From RGIG4097 sp964550635 (GTDB lineage: Bacteria; Bacillota; Clostridia; Christensenellales; CAG-917), in NCBI GenBank assembly GCA_964550635.1, contig CAZJZV010000008.1:3948-67947 (forward strand): a stretch of DNA of 64,000 nt. The letters are read 5' to 3'. A program made the translations under genes and the position numbers. Shown here piece by piece: positions 25,848-32,455 of the stretch. The notes below the pieces were generated by a model, which searched no databases, was not told the DNA's origin, and worked only from the letters and a program-made list of their open reading frames with translations. Each line of letters starts with the position of its first letter. Within the stretch, counting starts at the first letter, position 1.

Positions 25848-26575
25848 ATTTCAAAGGCTTGCTCAAAAGAAATCTGATTGAATCCATGCGCGATCCGGTG
25901 ACAATACTTCTTGCGTTGTGTTTCCCGGTGTTTTTGTTGATATTGTTCTTCGCAATCGACAAGTCCGTCGATATGGATATATTGACCTTTTCACCCGCAG
26001 AGTTGACTCCCGGCGTCGTCGTATTCGGATATTCTATGCTCATGATGACCGAAGGAAATCTGATATGCGCCGACCGCACGTCGTCGTTGTTTTCGCGGTT
26101 TCGCACTTTGCCTATGCGGACGATTGACTACGTGATAGCGTACGCGCTACCTTTTCTTGCAATGGCTGTAGGGCAGTACGTCGTAACCTATGCGATAGCG
26201 TTTTGTTTCGGGCTTTGCTGGACTCCGCACGTATTCACGACTTTTCTATTGCTATTTCCGATAGCAATAATTTTCGTATCTCTCGGAATGCTCATGGGAT
26301 TCACTTTGAATGCAGGGCAACTTGTCGGAATAGGCAACGGACTCATCACGGTGATTGCTATTTTGTCGGGTGCTTGGTTTCCTGTTGACGTCGTCGGCGG
26401 AGCGTTTGAAATCATCGCAACCGTATTTCCGTTTTACGATGCGGTCGCACTTTCAAGAGCGTTATTGCAGGGCGCGGAGTTTGAATGGTATCGGCTCTAT
26501 ATTCTTATCGCATACGCGGTCGCCCTTCCGACTCTATCCGTTTTCGTGACCGCAAGGCGACTTAAAAAGGCGTAA
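25844..26575 (+). CDS. ABC-2 type transporter permease
   Basis: A 243-residue membrane protein with six hydrophobic segments in the ABC-2 arrangement: an N-terminal cytoplasmic stretch with KRNLIESMRDP, TM1 at about 22-40, and the conserved LFSRFRTLPM coupling region at about 83-92, then a block of helices ending near residue 235. It forms the export channel with the preceding ATPase. No substrate gene is nearby. Confidence 0.85.
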   Translation: MNFKGLLKRNLIESMRDPVTILLALCFPVFLLILFFAIDKSVDMDILTFSPAELTPGVVVFGYSMLMMTEGNLICADRTSSLFSRFRTLPMRTIDYVIAYALPFLAMAVGQYVVTYAIAFCFGLCWTPHVFTTFLLLFPIAIIFVSLGMLMGFTLNAGQLVGIGNGLITVIAILSGAWFPVDVVGGAFEIIATVFPFYDAVALSRALLQGAEFEWYRLYILIAYAVALPTLSVFVTARRLKKA

Positions 26576-26589
26576 AGAGTTCATTTGCG

Positions 26590-26618
26590 TTGACTACTAA
26601 TTCAAGGAATGGTACAAT
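26590..26618 (+). promoter_or_regulatory. leaderless promoter of the LMW phosphatase gene
   Basis: TTGACT (26590-26595), 17-base spacer, TACAAT (26613-26618), then exactly six bases to the ATG at 26625; no Shine-Dalgarno. Confidence 0.82.
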
Positions 26619-26624
26619 CGAAAT

Positions 26625-27101
26625 ATGAAAATTTTGTTCGTATGTTCATCAAACGTGTGTCGCAGTCCGTACTGCGAATTTATGCTCCGTCGCATGGTCG
26701 CGGAGGACGACGTCCTTTCGCGCGCAGGGATAGAAATCTCGTCGTCGGCGGTGCTCAACCATAGCAAAGAAATCTTCCCCAAAGCAGTTGTTGCTCTCAA
26801 AAACGAAGGGTTTAGCGAAGAAGAATTGCTCCGCCACAAACCGTCGCACAAGTCGAACGCAAGGGATAGATTTGAAGAAGCGGATATCATCATCGGTATG
26901 TCGCGCTTTCACAAATTGCTCACTCCCGCAAGTTGCAGGAGCAAGTATATCACCCTGTCCGAAGTCGCGGAAGGTAAGTATACTCCGATCCCCGACCCGT
27001 GGCTCAAAACGTCGCAAGCGGATTACGACAAGTCAATGGCAGTCTTGAAGAGGTATCTCGACGAGTATTTCGTCAAACTCAAGGCGCAATTCGCAAAATA
27101 A
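26625..27101 (+). CDS. low-molecular-weight protein-tyrosine-phosphatase family protein
   Basis: A 158-residue protein of normal family length. The phosphate-binding loop CSSNVCRSP (C-x5-R-S) is at about residues 7-15 and the general-acid Asp lies in PIPDPW at about 122-127. Such enzymes dephosphorylate phosphotyrosine; related proteins act on arginine phosphate (YwlE) or in exopolysaccharide control. No cognate kinase gene is adjacent. It probably leads a short unit with the amidohydrolase and alkyltransferase genes. Confidence 0.87.
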   Translation: MKILFVCSSNVCRSPYCEFMLRRMVAEDDVLSRAGIEISSSAVLNHSKEIFPKAVVALKNEGFSEEELLRHKPSHKSNARDRFEEADIIIGMSRFHKLLTPASCRSKYITLSEVAEGKYTPIPDPWLKTSQADYDKSMAVLKRYLDEYFVKLKAQFAK

Positions 27102-27141
27102 CAAAAACCGCTTTTATCTGTCGAAAATAGGTCGTTAAACT

Positions 27142-27930
27142 ATGGTTATTGATTTTCACACACATATTTTCCCCGATGCGCTTGCTCCGCGTGCATACGC
27201 TTCTCTCACCGCAAACGCAAAGGGTTTGTACACTCCGTCCCACGATTTGACTAGGGACGGTTTGCTATCGTTTATGGAGAAGTCGGGCGTCGATAAGTCC
27301 GTCGTCCTTCCCGTGCTTACAAAAAGAGAACAGGTCTTCAAAACGAACGAATGGGCGCGCTCTCTCGAGTCGGATAAGATCGTTCCTTTCGGGGGTGTCT
27401 ATCCGTCCGAGCATTACAAGGAAGATATCGACTTCGTTTGCTCTCTCGGTTTCAAAGGCATAAAACTCCATGCGGAATATCAACGCTTTGTTTGCGATAG
27501 CGACGATATGCTCCGTTTCTACGACTACGCTTTTTCAAAGGGCTTGATCATCGTCCAACACGCAGGCTACGATCCCATATCCGTCGGCGAGTTGAACACG
27601 TCCCCGAAAAGATTCGCACACGTCGCAGAAGAGTTGCGCGGTGGCGTAATGGTTTGCGCTCACTTCGGCGGTCAGAGTCAATGGGATGACGTCGAGAAGT
27701 ATTTGGCAGGCTCGAACGTCTATCTCGATACGTCTATGGGCACGGAATACTACGGCGAAGAAAAATTCAAATCAATCGTCGAAAAACACGGCGCGGACAA
27801 GATTTTGTTCGGATCGGATTCCCCTTGGAGCGACGCAGGCAAAGAGATTGTCAACCTTAAATCTATGCTTTCCGCGGACGATCAAGAAAAGGTATTCCAC
27901 CAAAACGCGGAGAGAATATTAGGTTTATAA
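27142..27930 (+). CDS. amidohydrolase-family (PF04909-type) metal-dependent hydrolase
   Basis: A 262-residue TIM-barrel protein. The first metal-ligand motif DFHTHIFP is at residues 4-11; further ligands are likely the His in KLHAEYQ, the His in QHAGYD (about 141) and in CAHFGG (about 175), with the final Asp in FGSDSPW (about 233-239). The family hydrolyses or decarboxylates diverse small molecules. There is no clear Shine-Dalgarno before the ATG. The substrate is unknown. Confidence 0.82.
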   Translation: MVIDFHTHIFPDALAPRAYASLTANAKGLYTPSHDLTRDGLLSFMEKSGVDKSVVLPVLTKREQVFKTNEWARSLESDKIVPFGGVYPSEHYKEDIDFVCSLGFKGIKLHAEYQRFVCDSDDMLRFYDYAFSKGLIIVQHAGYDPISVGELNTSPKRFAHVAEELRGGVMVCAHFGGQSQWDDVEKYLAGSNVYLDTSMGTEYYGEEKFKSIVEKHGADKILFGSDSPWSDAGKEIVNLKSMLSADDQEKVFHQNAERILGL

Positions 27931-27947
27931 TTACAAATAATAACCAT

Positions 27948-28268
27948 ATGAGTTTCTATGATCTCGTCTACGAGCAGGTGAAGAAAATTCCGAAAGGCAA
28001 AGTCGCAACCTACGGTCAAATCGCATGCATGTGCGGCTCCCCCAAAGCGTCGCGCGCAGTCGGCTACGCCCTGCACTCAAATCCCGATCCCGAACATATC
28101 CCTTGTTATAGGGTAGTGAACCGCTACGGCGCGCTTGCCCAAAAATTCGCCTTCGGCGGCGCGGAAGCCCAAGCCGACCTTCTCCGCACCGACGGCATCG
28201 AAGTCTCCACCCGCCTCGACAACGGCATTCTCACGTATTACGTCGACCTGAATCGCTATCGATTTTAA
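27948..28268 (+). CDS. MGMT/ATL-like DNA alkyltransferase family protein with PCYR motif
   Basis: A 106-residue protein equal to the isolated C-terminal domain of O6-alkylguanine-DNA alkyltransferase: YDLVYEQVKKIPKGKVATYGQIA at the start and the helix-turn-helix SPKASRAVGYAL (about 31-42). The active-site motif, PCHRV in active enzymes and PWHRV in alkyltransferase-like proteins, reads PCYRV (Cys53, Tyr54): the acceptor cysteine is kept but the neighbouring His is replaced. It could be a slow enzyme or a lesion sensor; I cannot tell. A TATAAT box lies 16 bases before the ATG. Confidence 0.85.
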   Translation: MSFYDLVYEQVKKIPKGKVATYGQIACMCGSPKASRAVGYALHSNPDPEHIPCYRVVNRYGALAQKFAFGGAEAQADLLRTDGIEVSTRLDNGILTYYVDLNRYRF

Positions 28269-28310
28269 TAAGAAAATTAATATTTTCCACGTTTTCTTAT
28301 TTTTTAGCAA
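28267..28310 (+). terminator. terminator behind the alkyltransferase gene
   Basis: Ten-base-pair AT-rich stem AATAAGAAAA / TTTTCTTATT (28267-28276 and 28292-28301) followed by T-run. Confidence 0.65.
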
Positions 28311-28442
28311 ATGCGCATTTTGAATATTGGCGCATATTTTGTGTATAAAATTGGTGAAAATATATAATTTGAAAATATTTGCGTATAAAAATCCGATTCT
28401 GCGGAGAAAATAAAAATTTATTAAAAATTTTAATTTTAGGTA

Positions 28443-28471
28443 TTGAGTTTTTTAATTCGCTGTGCTATTAT
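28443..28471 (+). promoter_or_regulatory. promoter of the ESCRT-like operon
   Basis: TTGAGT (28443-28448), 17-base spacer, TATTAT (28466-28471), in an AT-rich region. It would give an unusually long leader of about 420 bases before the first structural gene. Confidence 0.65.
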
Positions 28472-28897
28472 TATAGAAACGAAGAAATTCGTTTATGGAC
28501 CAACGAGCGCATTTATCGCGCTTGAAACACACCACTGCCACCGTGTTTGGCAAAACAAATCCGATGTGTTCGAGATAGAATGCATCGTTCCATCAGTGAG
28601 GGGACAATGGAAAGCACGACGAAAAAATATCGTCTGCAAAATTTTGACAAAAAAGTTAAAGTTACGTCGTCTATTTCTACGACGTGAGATTTATCGGGCG
28701 ACCCGAGAGGAAATGTTTCTGCCCGAAAACCAAAAAGAAGTCAACTCAATAACAACTATCGCCCACGTTCTCGGCGCATTTCTTGCGTTGTTTTGAACGA
28801 TAGCGAAACGCGTGTATCGCATATAAGCGCCTAATGCGCACGCGAGCGCACATATAAGAGGCGCACAAAACCGAATATACAACAAGGAGATATATCA
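28472..28897 (+). promoter_or_regulatory. long 5' leader of the ESCRT-like operon
   Basis: At its start is a seven-base-pair hairpin with a GAAA loop (28477-28494). Other small hairpins follow: AGCGC/GCGCT near 28505-28521, ACGTCGT/ACGACGT near 28670-28685, and CGGG/CCCG near 28697-28707. The last part (28800-28870) repeats GCGCAC and CATATAAG words. No known riboswitch was recognised. A large open frame across it was rejected as non-coding. Confidence 0.45.
28607..28687 (+). CDS. possible 26-codon leader peptide
   Basis: A short frame of 26 residues (basic, Lys/Thr-rich) starting at an ATG that has a good GAGGGG site seven bases before it, and ending within the ACGTCGT/ACGACGT hairpin. It lies in the leader of the ESCRT-like operon. 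It could be a translated leader peptide or chance. Confidence 0.25.
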   Translation: MESTTKKYRLQNFDKKVKVTSSISTT

Positions 28898-29539
28898 ATG
28901 GCAAAGAAAACCCCAAGGATCGAACGTAAGGCAGTTTATGAAACCAACGTCGTTACGTTGTGTCGCGACCGTTATAAAGACAAACTCGACGAAGTCAATG
29001 CCGAACTCGAACGCGATAATGCTCAATTGAAAGTTTGTTTGGAGAAAGGTAAACTCTCAACCGACGAAGAAGAGAAGCGCGCGCTCGCACGCGAAGTGAA
29101 GAAGATTCGCGATAAAATCGAAATATTCAAAGGCAATGAATTTATGTTCCGCGAAACCGTCGATCTTTTCGACAAGTTGGTTGATATCTTGGATTCGTTG
29201 ATGATGAGAGAACAATATAGAATCATCGTCCGCAAAATTCCCGAGAAGAAATTGCCCGATCTCGTCAGAGATCTAAAGCGCGAAAAACTTAACGAACTCT
29301 TGATGGAACTCATCAGAGTGCTTGACGTGGCAAACAAAAAGTCAATGCTTTCGTCAAAAGAATTGAAAGAACAATTGCATACACGCGATATCGAAAATGC
29401 AAATTTCATGGAACGCAATGCACCCAACGAGGATGACATTGACGCAATCATGGCGGAATTTGAATCGGATACCGCAACCGTTACGGCGACCGTTGTGAAT
29501 GAAACGAGCAACGTGAACAACGTCGTAAATAATAACTAA
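28898..29539 (+). CDS. ESCRT-III/Snf7-like helical protein A (candidate)
   Basis: A 213-residue, highly charged, all-helical protein with no membrane helix. A basic N-terminus is followed by a long helical hairpin (about 25-78, broken near 51-56), further helices at about 80-105 and 118-148, and a disordered Thr/Val/Asn-rich tail. An acidic amphipathic peptide EDDIDAIMAEFES at 178-190 sits at the position of the MIT-interacting motif of ESCRT-III proteins, and the same IDAI-x-A core ends protein B. Size, layout and its place before a Vps4-like ATPase support an ESCRT-III-like polymer subunit; the core resemblance alone is weaker than in protein B. AAGGAG precedes the ATG. First structural gene of the nine-gene unit. 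Confidence 0.5.
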   Translation: MAKKTPRIERKAVYETNVVTLCRDRYKDKLDEVNAELERDNAQLKVCLEKGKLSTDEEEKRALAREVKKIRDKIEIFKGNEFMFRETVDLFDKLVDILDSLMMREQYRIIVRKIPEKKLPDLVRDLKREKLNELLMELIRVLDVANKKSMLSSKELKEQLHTRDIENANFMERNAPNEDDIDAIMAEFESDTATVTATVVNETSNVNNVVNNN

Positions 29540-29565
29540 AAAATAATTAAGTGGAGGAATACACT

Positions 29566-30201
29566 ATGAGCAAAATCGACAAAGAACTCAAAAAAGAAGA
29601 AACCATCGCAAAGAGTTTGGCTACCATCATCGAGGCACGCGAATCCGTTGAAAGCCTTGTGAAACAATACGACGAGTGGATCGACCAAGCGTTTGAACTC
29701 GGCGAAACGGAATATAGCGATCAACTCATCGCAGACCAAGTCGAGCTCGAAGAATTTTCGCGCAATCTTTCGTTCGTCGAAGTGAGAATTCGCGAATCCG
29801 CAGTGAGCGCAAGAGCTTTCGGAAAACTCAAATGCTTGCCCAACGCGATGAAGTGCTGCAAGGATTTGTCCAGTGGTCTCAATCTTCCCAAAATCGGAAA
29901 GGATATGGTTGCATTCAGAAAATCTCTTGATAATGCACGCGCATCTCTCAAAGATTTGAGAAGCGAAATGTCCGCCGACGACAAGTTCAGTAAGCTTGTG
30001 TTGAACGAAAAACTCGGCAGGAAGATTGATTCCAAAACGGCTCAAGCAATCGAACAAAAGAAACTTGCTCGCGAAGGACGCCTTGCACAAAAAGTTAGCA
30101 ACAATTCGGTTGCTCCCGTCGCTTCCGGTATCGGAGCGGACGTTTCCGCAGGTATCGACGCTATCACCGCAATGATAGACGAAGAAAACAAGAAAAACTA
30201 A
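29566..30201 (+). CDS. ESCRT-III/Snf7-like helical protein B (candidate)
   Basis: A 211-residue charged helical protein. Residues about 3-40 and 48-86 form a hairpin. The following segment, about 83-125, reads AFGKLKCLPNAMK then NLPKIGKDMVAFRKSLDNA, which mirrors the alpha3-alpha4 region of ESCRT-III proteins (a run of small/basic residues, then 'lp-ki-kim-eFe'). A flexible linker leads to a C-terminal amphipathic helix SAGIDAITAMIDEENKK (194-210) resembling a MIT-interacting motif and sharing IDAI-x-A with protein A. ESCRT-III proteins polymerise on membranes and are disassembled by Vps4. The start at 29566 is chosen because GGAGG lies nine bases upstream; an in-frame GTG at 29551 is part of that site. 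Confidence 0.58.
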   Translation: MSKIDKELKKEETIAKSLATIIEARESVESLVKQYDEWIDQAFELGETEYSDQLIADQVELEEFSRNLSFVEVRIRESAVSARAFGKLKCLPNAMKCCKDLSSGLNLPKIGKDMVAFRKSLDNARASLKDLRSEMSADDKFSKLVLNEKLGRKIDSKTAQAIEQKKLAREGRLAQKVSNNSVAPVASGIGADVSAGIDAITAMIDEENKKN

Positions 30202-30221
30202 CCTGACGAGGAAGAACAAAG

Positions 30222-31496
30222 ATGGCAGATTCAATCAAAGAGTCCTACGTAGCACTCATTGAAATCTATAATCAACATCGCACTTTGGGGGACAGTGCAT
30301 CCGCTTTGCGCATTGCAAACGAGATCATCAAAATCGCAAGATCTCAATGCGCAAGAGACGATCTTCCGAAGCAAGTGAAAGATTACTATGCGTCAAGTTC
30401 CACGCCCATCAAAGAGTGGGTTGCGGGCATGAACGTTGCGCCGTTGCAACAAAAGTCGAATGCAAACAATCCGTCCGAAGACAAAATAAAGTCTACGGAC
30501 TGGTTCGGCGCGGATATACCCAAACTCACTTTGCGCGACGTAGCAGGATTGCAACCGCTCAAAGACGAGTTCACCGTGAACGTCTTGGCGCCTATGTCTC
30601 CAAAATATGCTCCTATCTATCGGAAGTATAGAAAGGAAGTCGGCTTGCAAATCTTGATGTACGGCCCTCCGGGATGCGGAAAAACGCATATCGTCAAGTG
30701 CTTGGCGGGTACTCTCGGTTGCAAAATCGCGGTCGTTCAAGTGAAAGACGTCATGGCGAATCTCGTCGGCGACGGCGCGAAAATCATAGCGGAGATATTC
30801 GAACAAGCCAAAAAGTTCGACAAATGTATCATATTCTTCGATGAAATCGATGCAATCGCCGCAAGCCGTGACGACGACGAAAGTCGCCATACGAAAGAGC
30901 AGTTGACGACGTTGCTCACGAATATGGACGGGTTCACTTCATCCACGAAACCCAATCAAATTCGTATCATCATCGCGGCAACCAATCGTCCGTGGGTACT
31001 CGATAGCGCGGTTAAGCGCGGTGGACGTTTCGACACTCAAATCTACGTCCCGCTCCCCGATTTCGAGGCGCGTGCAAGACTTATCGAGCTTGCTCTCGGG
31101 AAGGACGAGAAAGTCAAAGACCGTATCGACGTCCCCTGCGACGACGACGTGACTATTGAATGGCTTGCAGAGCGATTTGAGGGCTATTCGGGCGGCGATA
31201 TTAAGGCGATCTGCAAACAGATTATCAACAGACCGCTCAAACGTGAAATCGACGCATTGCGCACAACCGGTCAGGTTGTGAGCGATCGTATAACTCGGGA
31301 AGATTGCGAGTTCGTGATGAAACGCTACATCAATTCTATCACCGACGAAATGTTGTTCAGTTACGACGCCTACGCCGCCAATATGGACCTTGCAGAATAT
31401 CTTGCGCTTTACGAGCAAAAGGCAAGAGAAGACGAGGCAAACGGTATTCCGCTTCCTGCGCACGTGCAACGTTGGCTCGACGATATGGACAACTAA
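30222..31496 (+). CDS. Vps4-like AAA ATPase with N-terminal MIT-like domain
   Basis: A 424-residue single-ring AAA ATPase. Residues about 3-70 are predicted to be a three-helix bundle with the spacing of a MIT domain, then a linker. The AAA core has Walker A GPPGCGKTH (148-156), a pore-loop region around VMANLVGDGA (177-186), Walker B IIFFDEIDAI (203-212), sensor 1 AATNRP (252-257), arginine fingers in RGGRFD (R266, R269) and the GYSGGDI sensor-2 helix (321-327), the order and wording of the Vps4/katanin/spastin ('meiotic') clade. A C-terminal extension of about 50 residues follows. Vps4 removes ESCRT-III subunits from membranes. Its place directly after two ESCRT-III-like genes gives the same division of labour. 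GAGGAAG precedes the ATG. Confidence 0.8.
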   Translation: MADSIKESYVALIEIYNQHRTLGDSASALRIANEIIKIARSQCARDDLPKQVKDYYASSSTPIKEWVAGMNVAPLQQKSNANNPSEDKIKSTDWFGADIPKLTLRDVAGLQPLKDEFTVNVLAPMSPKYAPIYRKYRKEVGLQILMYGPPGCGKTHIVKCLAGTLGCKIAVVQVKDVMANLVGDGAKIIAEIFEQAKKFDKCIIFFDEIDAIAASRDDDESRHTKEQLTTLLTNMDGFTSSTKPNQIRIIIAATNRPWVLDSAVKRGGRFDTQIYVPLPDFEARARLIELALGKDEKVKDRIDVPCDDDVTIEWLAERFEGYSGGDIKAICKQIINRPLKREIDALRTTGQVVSDRITREDCEFVMKRYINSITDEMLFSYDAYAANMDLAEYLALYEQKAREDEANGIPLPAHVQRWLDDMDN

Positions 31497-31506
31497 AACG
31501 TACCTG

Positions 31507-32448
31507 ATGGGAACGAACTTTGACCAAAAACTGAAAAACGCTTACGTTGCGGCAAAATCGTACGCGACGCGCGGAGATGCAGTAAACGCACGAAATTGCG
31601 TGCTTGAATGCATGGAGTCTTTGCTTGAATTGTACAAAATCACAAAGAGTCCGTCCGAGCGTGCAAAGATATACGCCAAAGTTGTCGAGTTCAAAAATAT
31701 TTCTTCCGAACTCTACAAGAACGGCGTGAACCAAAAGGTTAAAGCGTGGTTTTGCATTGCGGAAACCGCCAAGAAAGAAGCGCCGACCGAAAATAAGCGC
31801 GGTGCGACTTCGGACGATATGCTTTGGACGGAAAAGGTTTTTCGCAACAACTGTTCGTCCGTAATGTCAATCCGTTGCTCACTGCGGAACGGTGAGTGCT
31901 TTAGCGGGACCGGATTTAGCATATCCGAAAACGGCTATCTGTTGACGAATCACCATGTGGTGTACGACGAAAACAACGATGAGTATTGCAAAATCATATA
32001 CGCTACTCCGTTCGGACAGTCGAAATCGTATCAAATAGAATTGATCGACGCGGACGAAAAGAACGACGTTGCGCTTTGCAAATACGATCCGACCGAGATG
32101 GACGGAGTTACGGCAGTCAAACGCATTGACGACTACGAAAGAGTGTCTCAAGGTATGGGAGTGTTGTCGATAGGCAACGGACTTTCCATGGGACTTGCTC
32201 CGATAAGCGGTATAATCAAGTTCACGAAAGGGACTCTCGTCACCACCGTACCGTTGAATAAGGGCGACTCCGGTTCGCCGGTGTTCAACCCCGACGGCGA
32301 ATGTATCGGCATCAATTGCTCCACTACCGCAGAAGTTATTCGCGGAAATCACGTATGTGAAGCAGTGGGCATATCCAACGCAACGCCTATGTGCACCATC
32401 GATAAACTGCTTGATAAGTGGTGCGCAAAATACGACATACAATTATGA
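31507..32448 (+). CDS. HtrA/trypsin-like serine protease with N-terminal MIT-like domain
   Basis: A 313-residue cytoplasmic protein (no signal peptide). Residues about 4-73 form a three-helix bundle with the MIT-like pattern 'YVAAKSYATRGDAVNAR', a linker follows, and residues about 110-305 are a chymotrypsin-fold protease. The catalytic triad is complete: His150 in TNHHVV, Asp187 in KNDVAL, Ser255 in KGDSGSP. There is no PDZ domain. Serine proteases of this fold are usually exported, so a cytoplasmic one tied to an ESCRT-like unit is unusual; it may process or remove polymer subunits or clients (inference). The ATG at 31507 is ten bases behind the ATPase stop, with a weak ribosome binding site, so translational coupling is likely. 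Confidence 0.78.
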   Translation: MGTNFDQKLKNAYVAAKSYATRGDAVNARNCVLECMESLLELYKITKSPSERAKIYAKVVEFKNISSELYKNGVNQKVKAWFCIAETAKKEAPTENKRGATSDDMLWTEKVFRNNCSSVMSIRCSLRNGECFSGTGFSISENGYLLTNHHVVYDENNDEYCKIIYATPFGQSKSYQIELIDADEKNDVALCKYDPTEMDGVTAVKRIDDYERVSQGMGVLSIGNGLSMGLAPISGIIKFTKGTLVTTVPLNKGDSGSPVFNPDGECIGINCSTTAEVIRGNHVCEAVGISNATPMCTIDKLLDKWCAKYDIQL

Positions 32449-32455
32449 GGTTAAT

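Noticed and set aside
28443..28796. A 117-codon frame in the leader of the ESCRT-like operon
   Set aside because: It starts on a TTG inside the -35 box, has no ribosome binding site, and its sequence is low in structure and looks non-coding.
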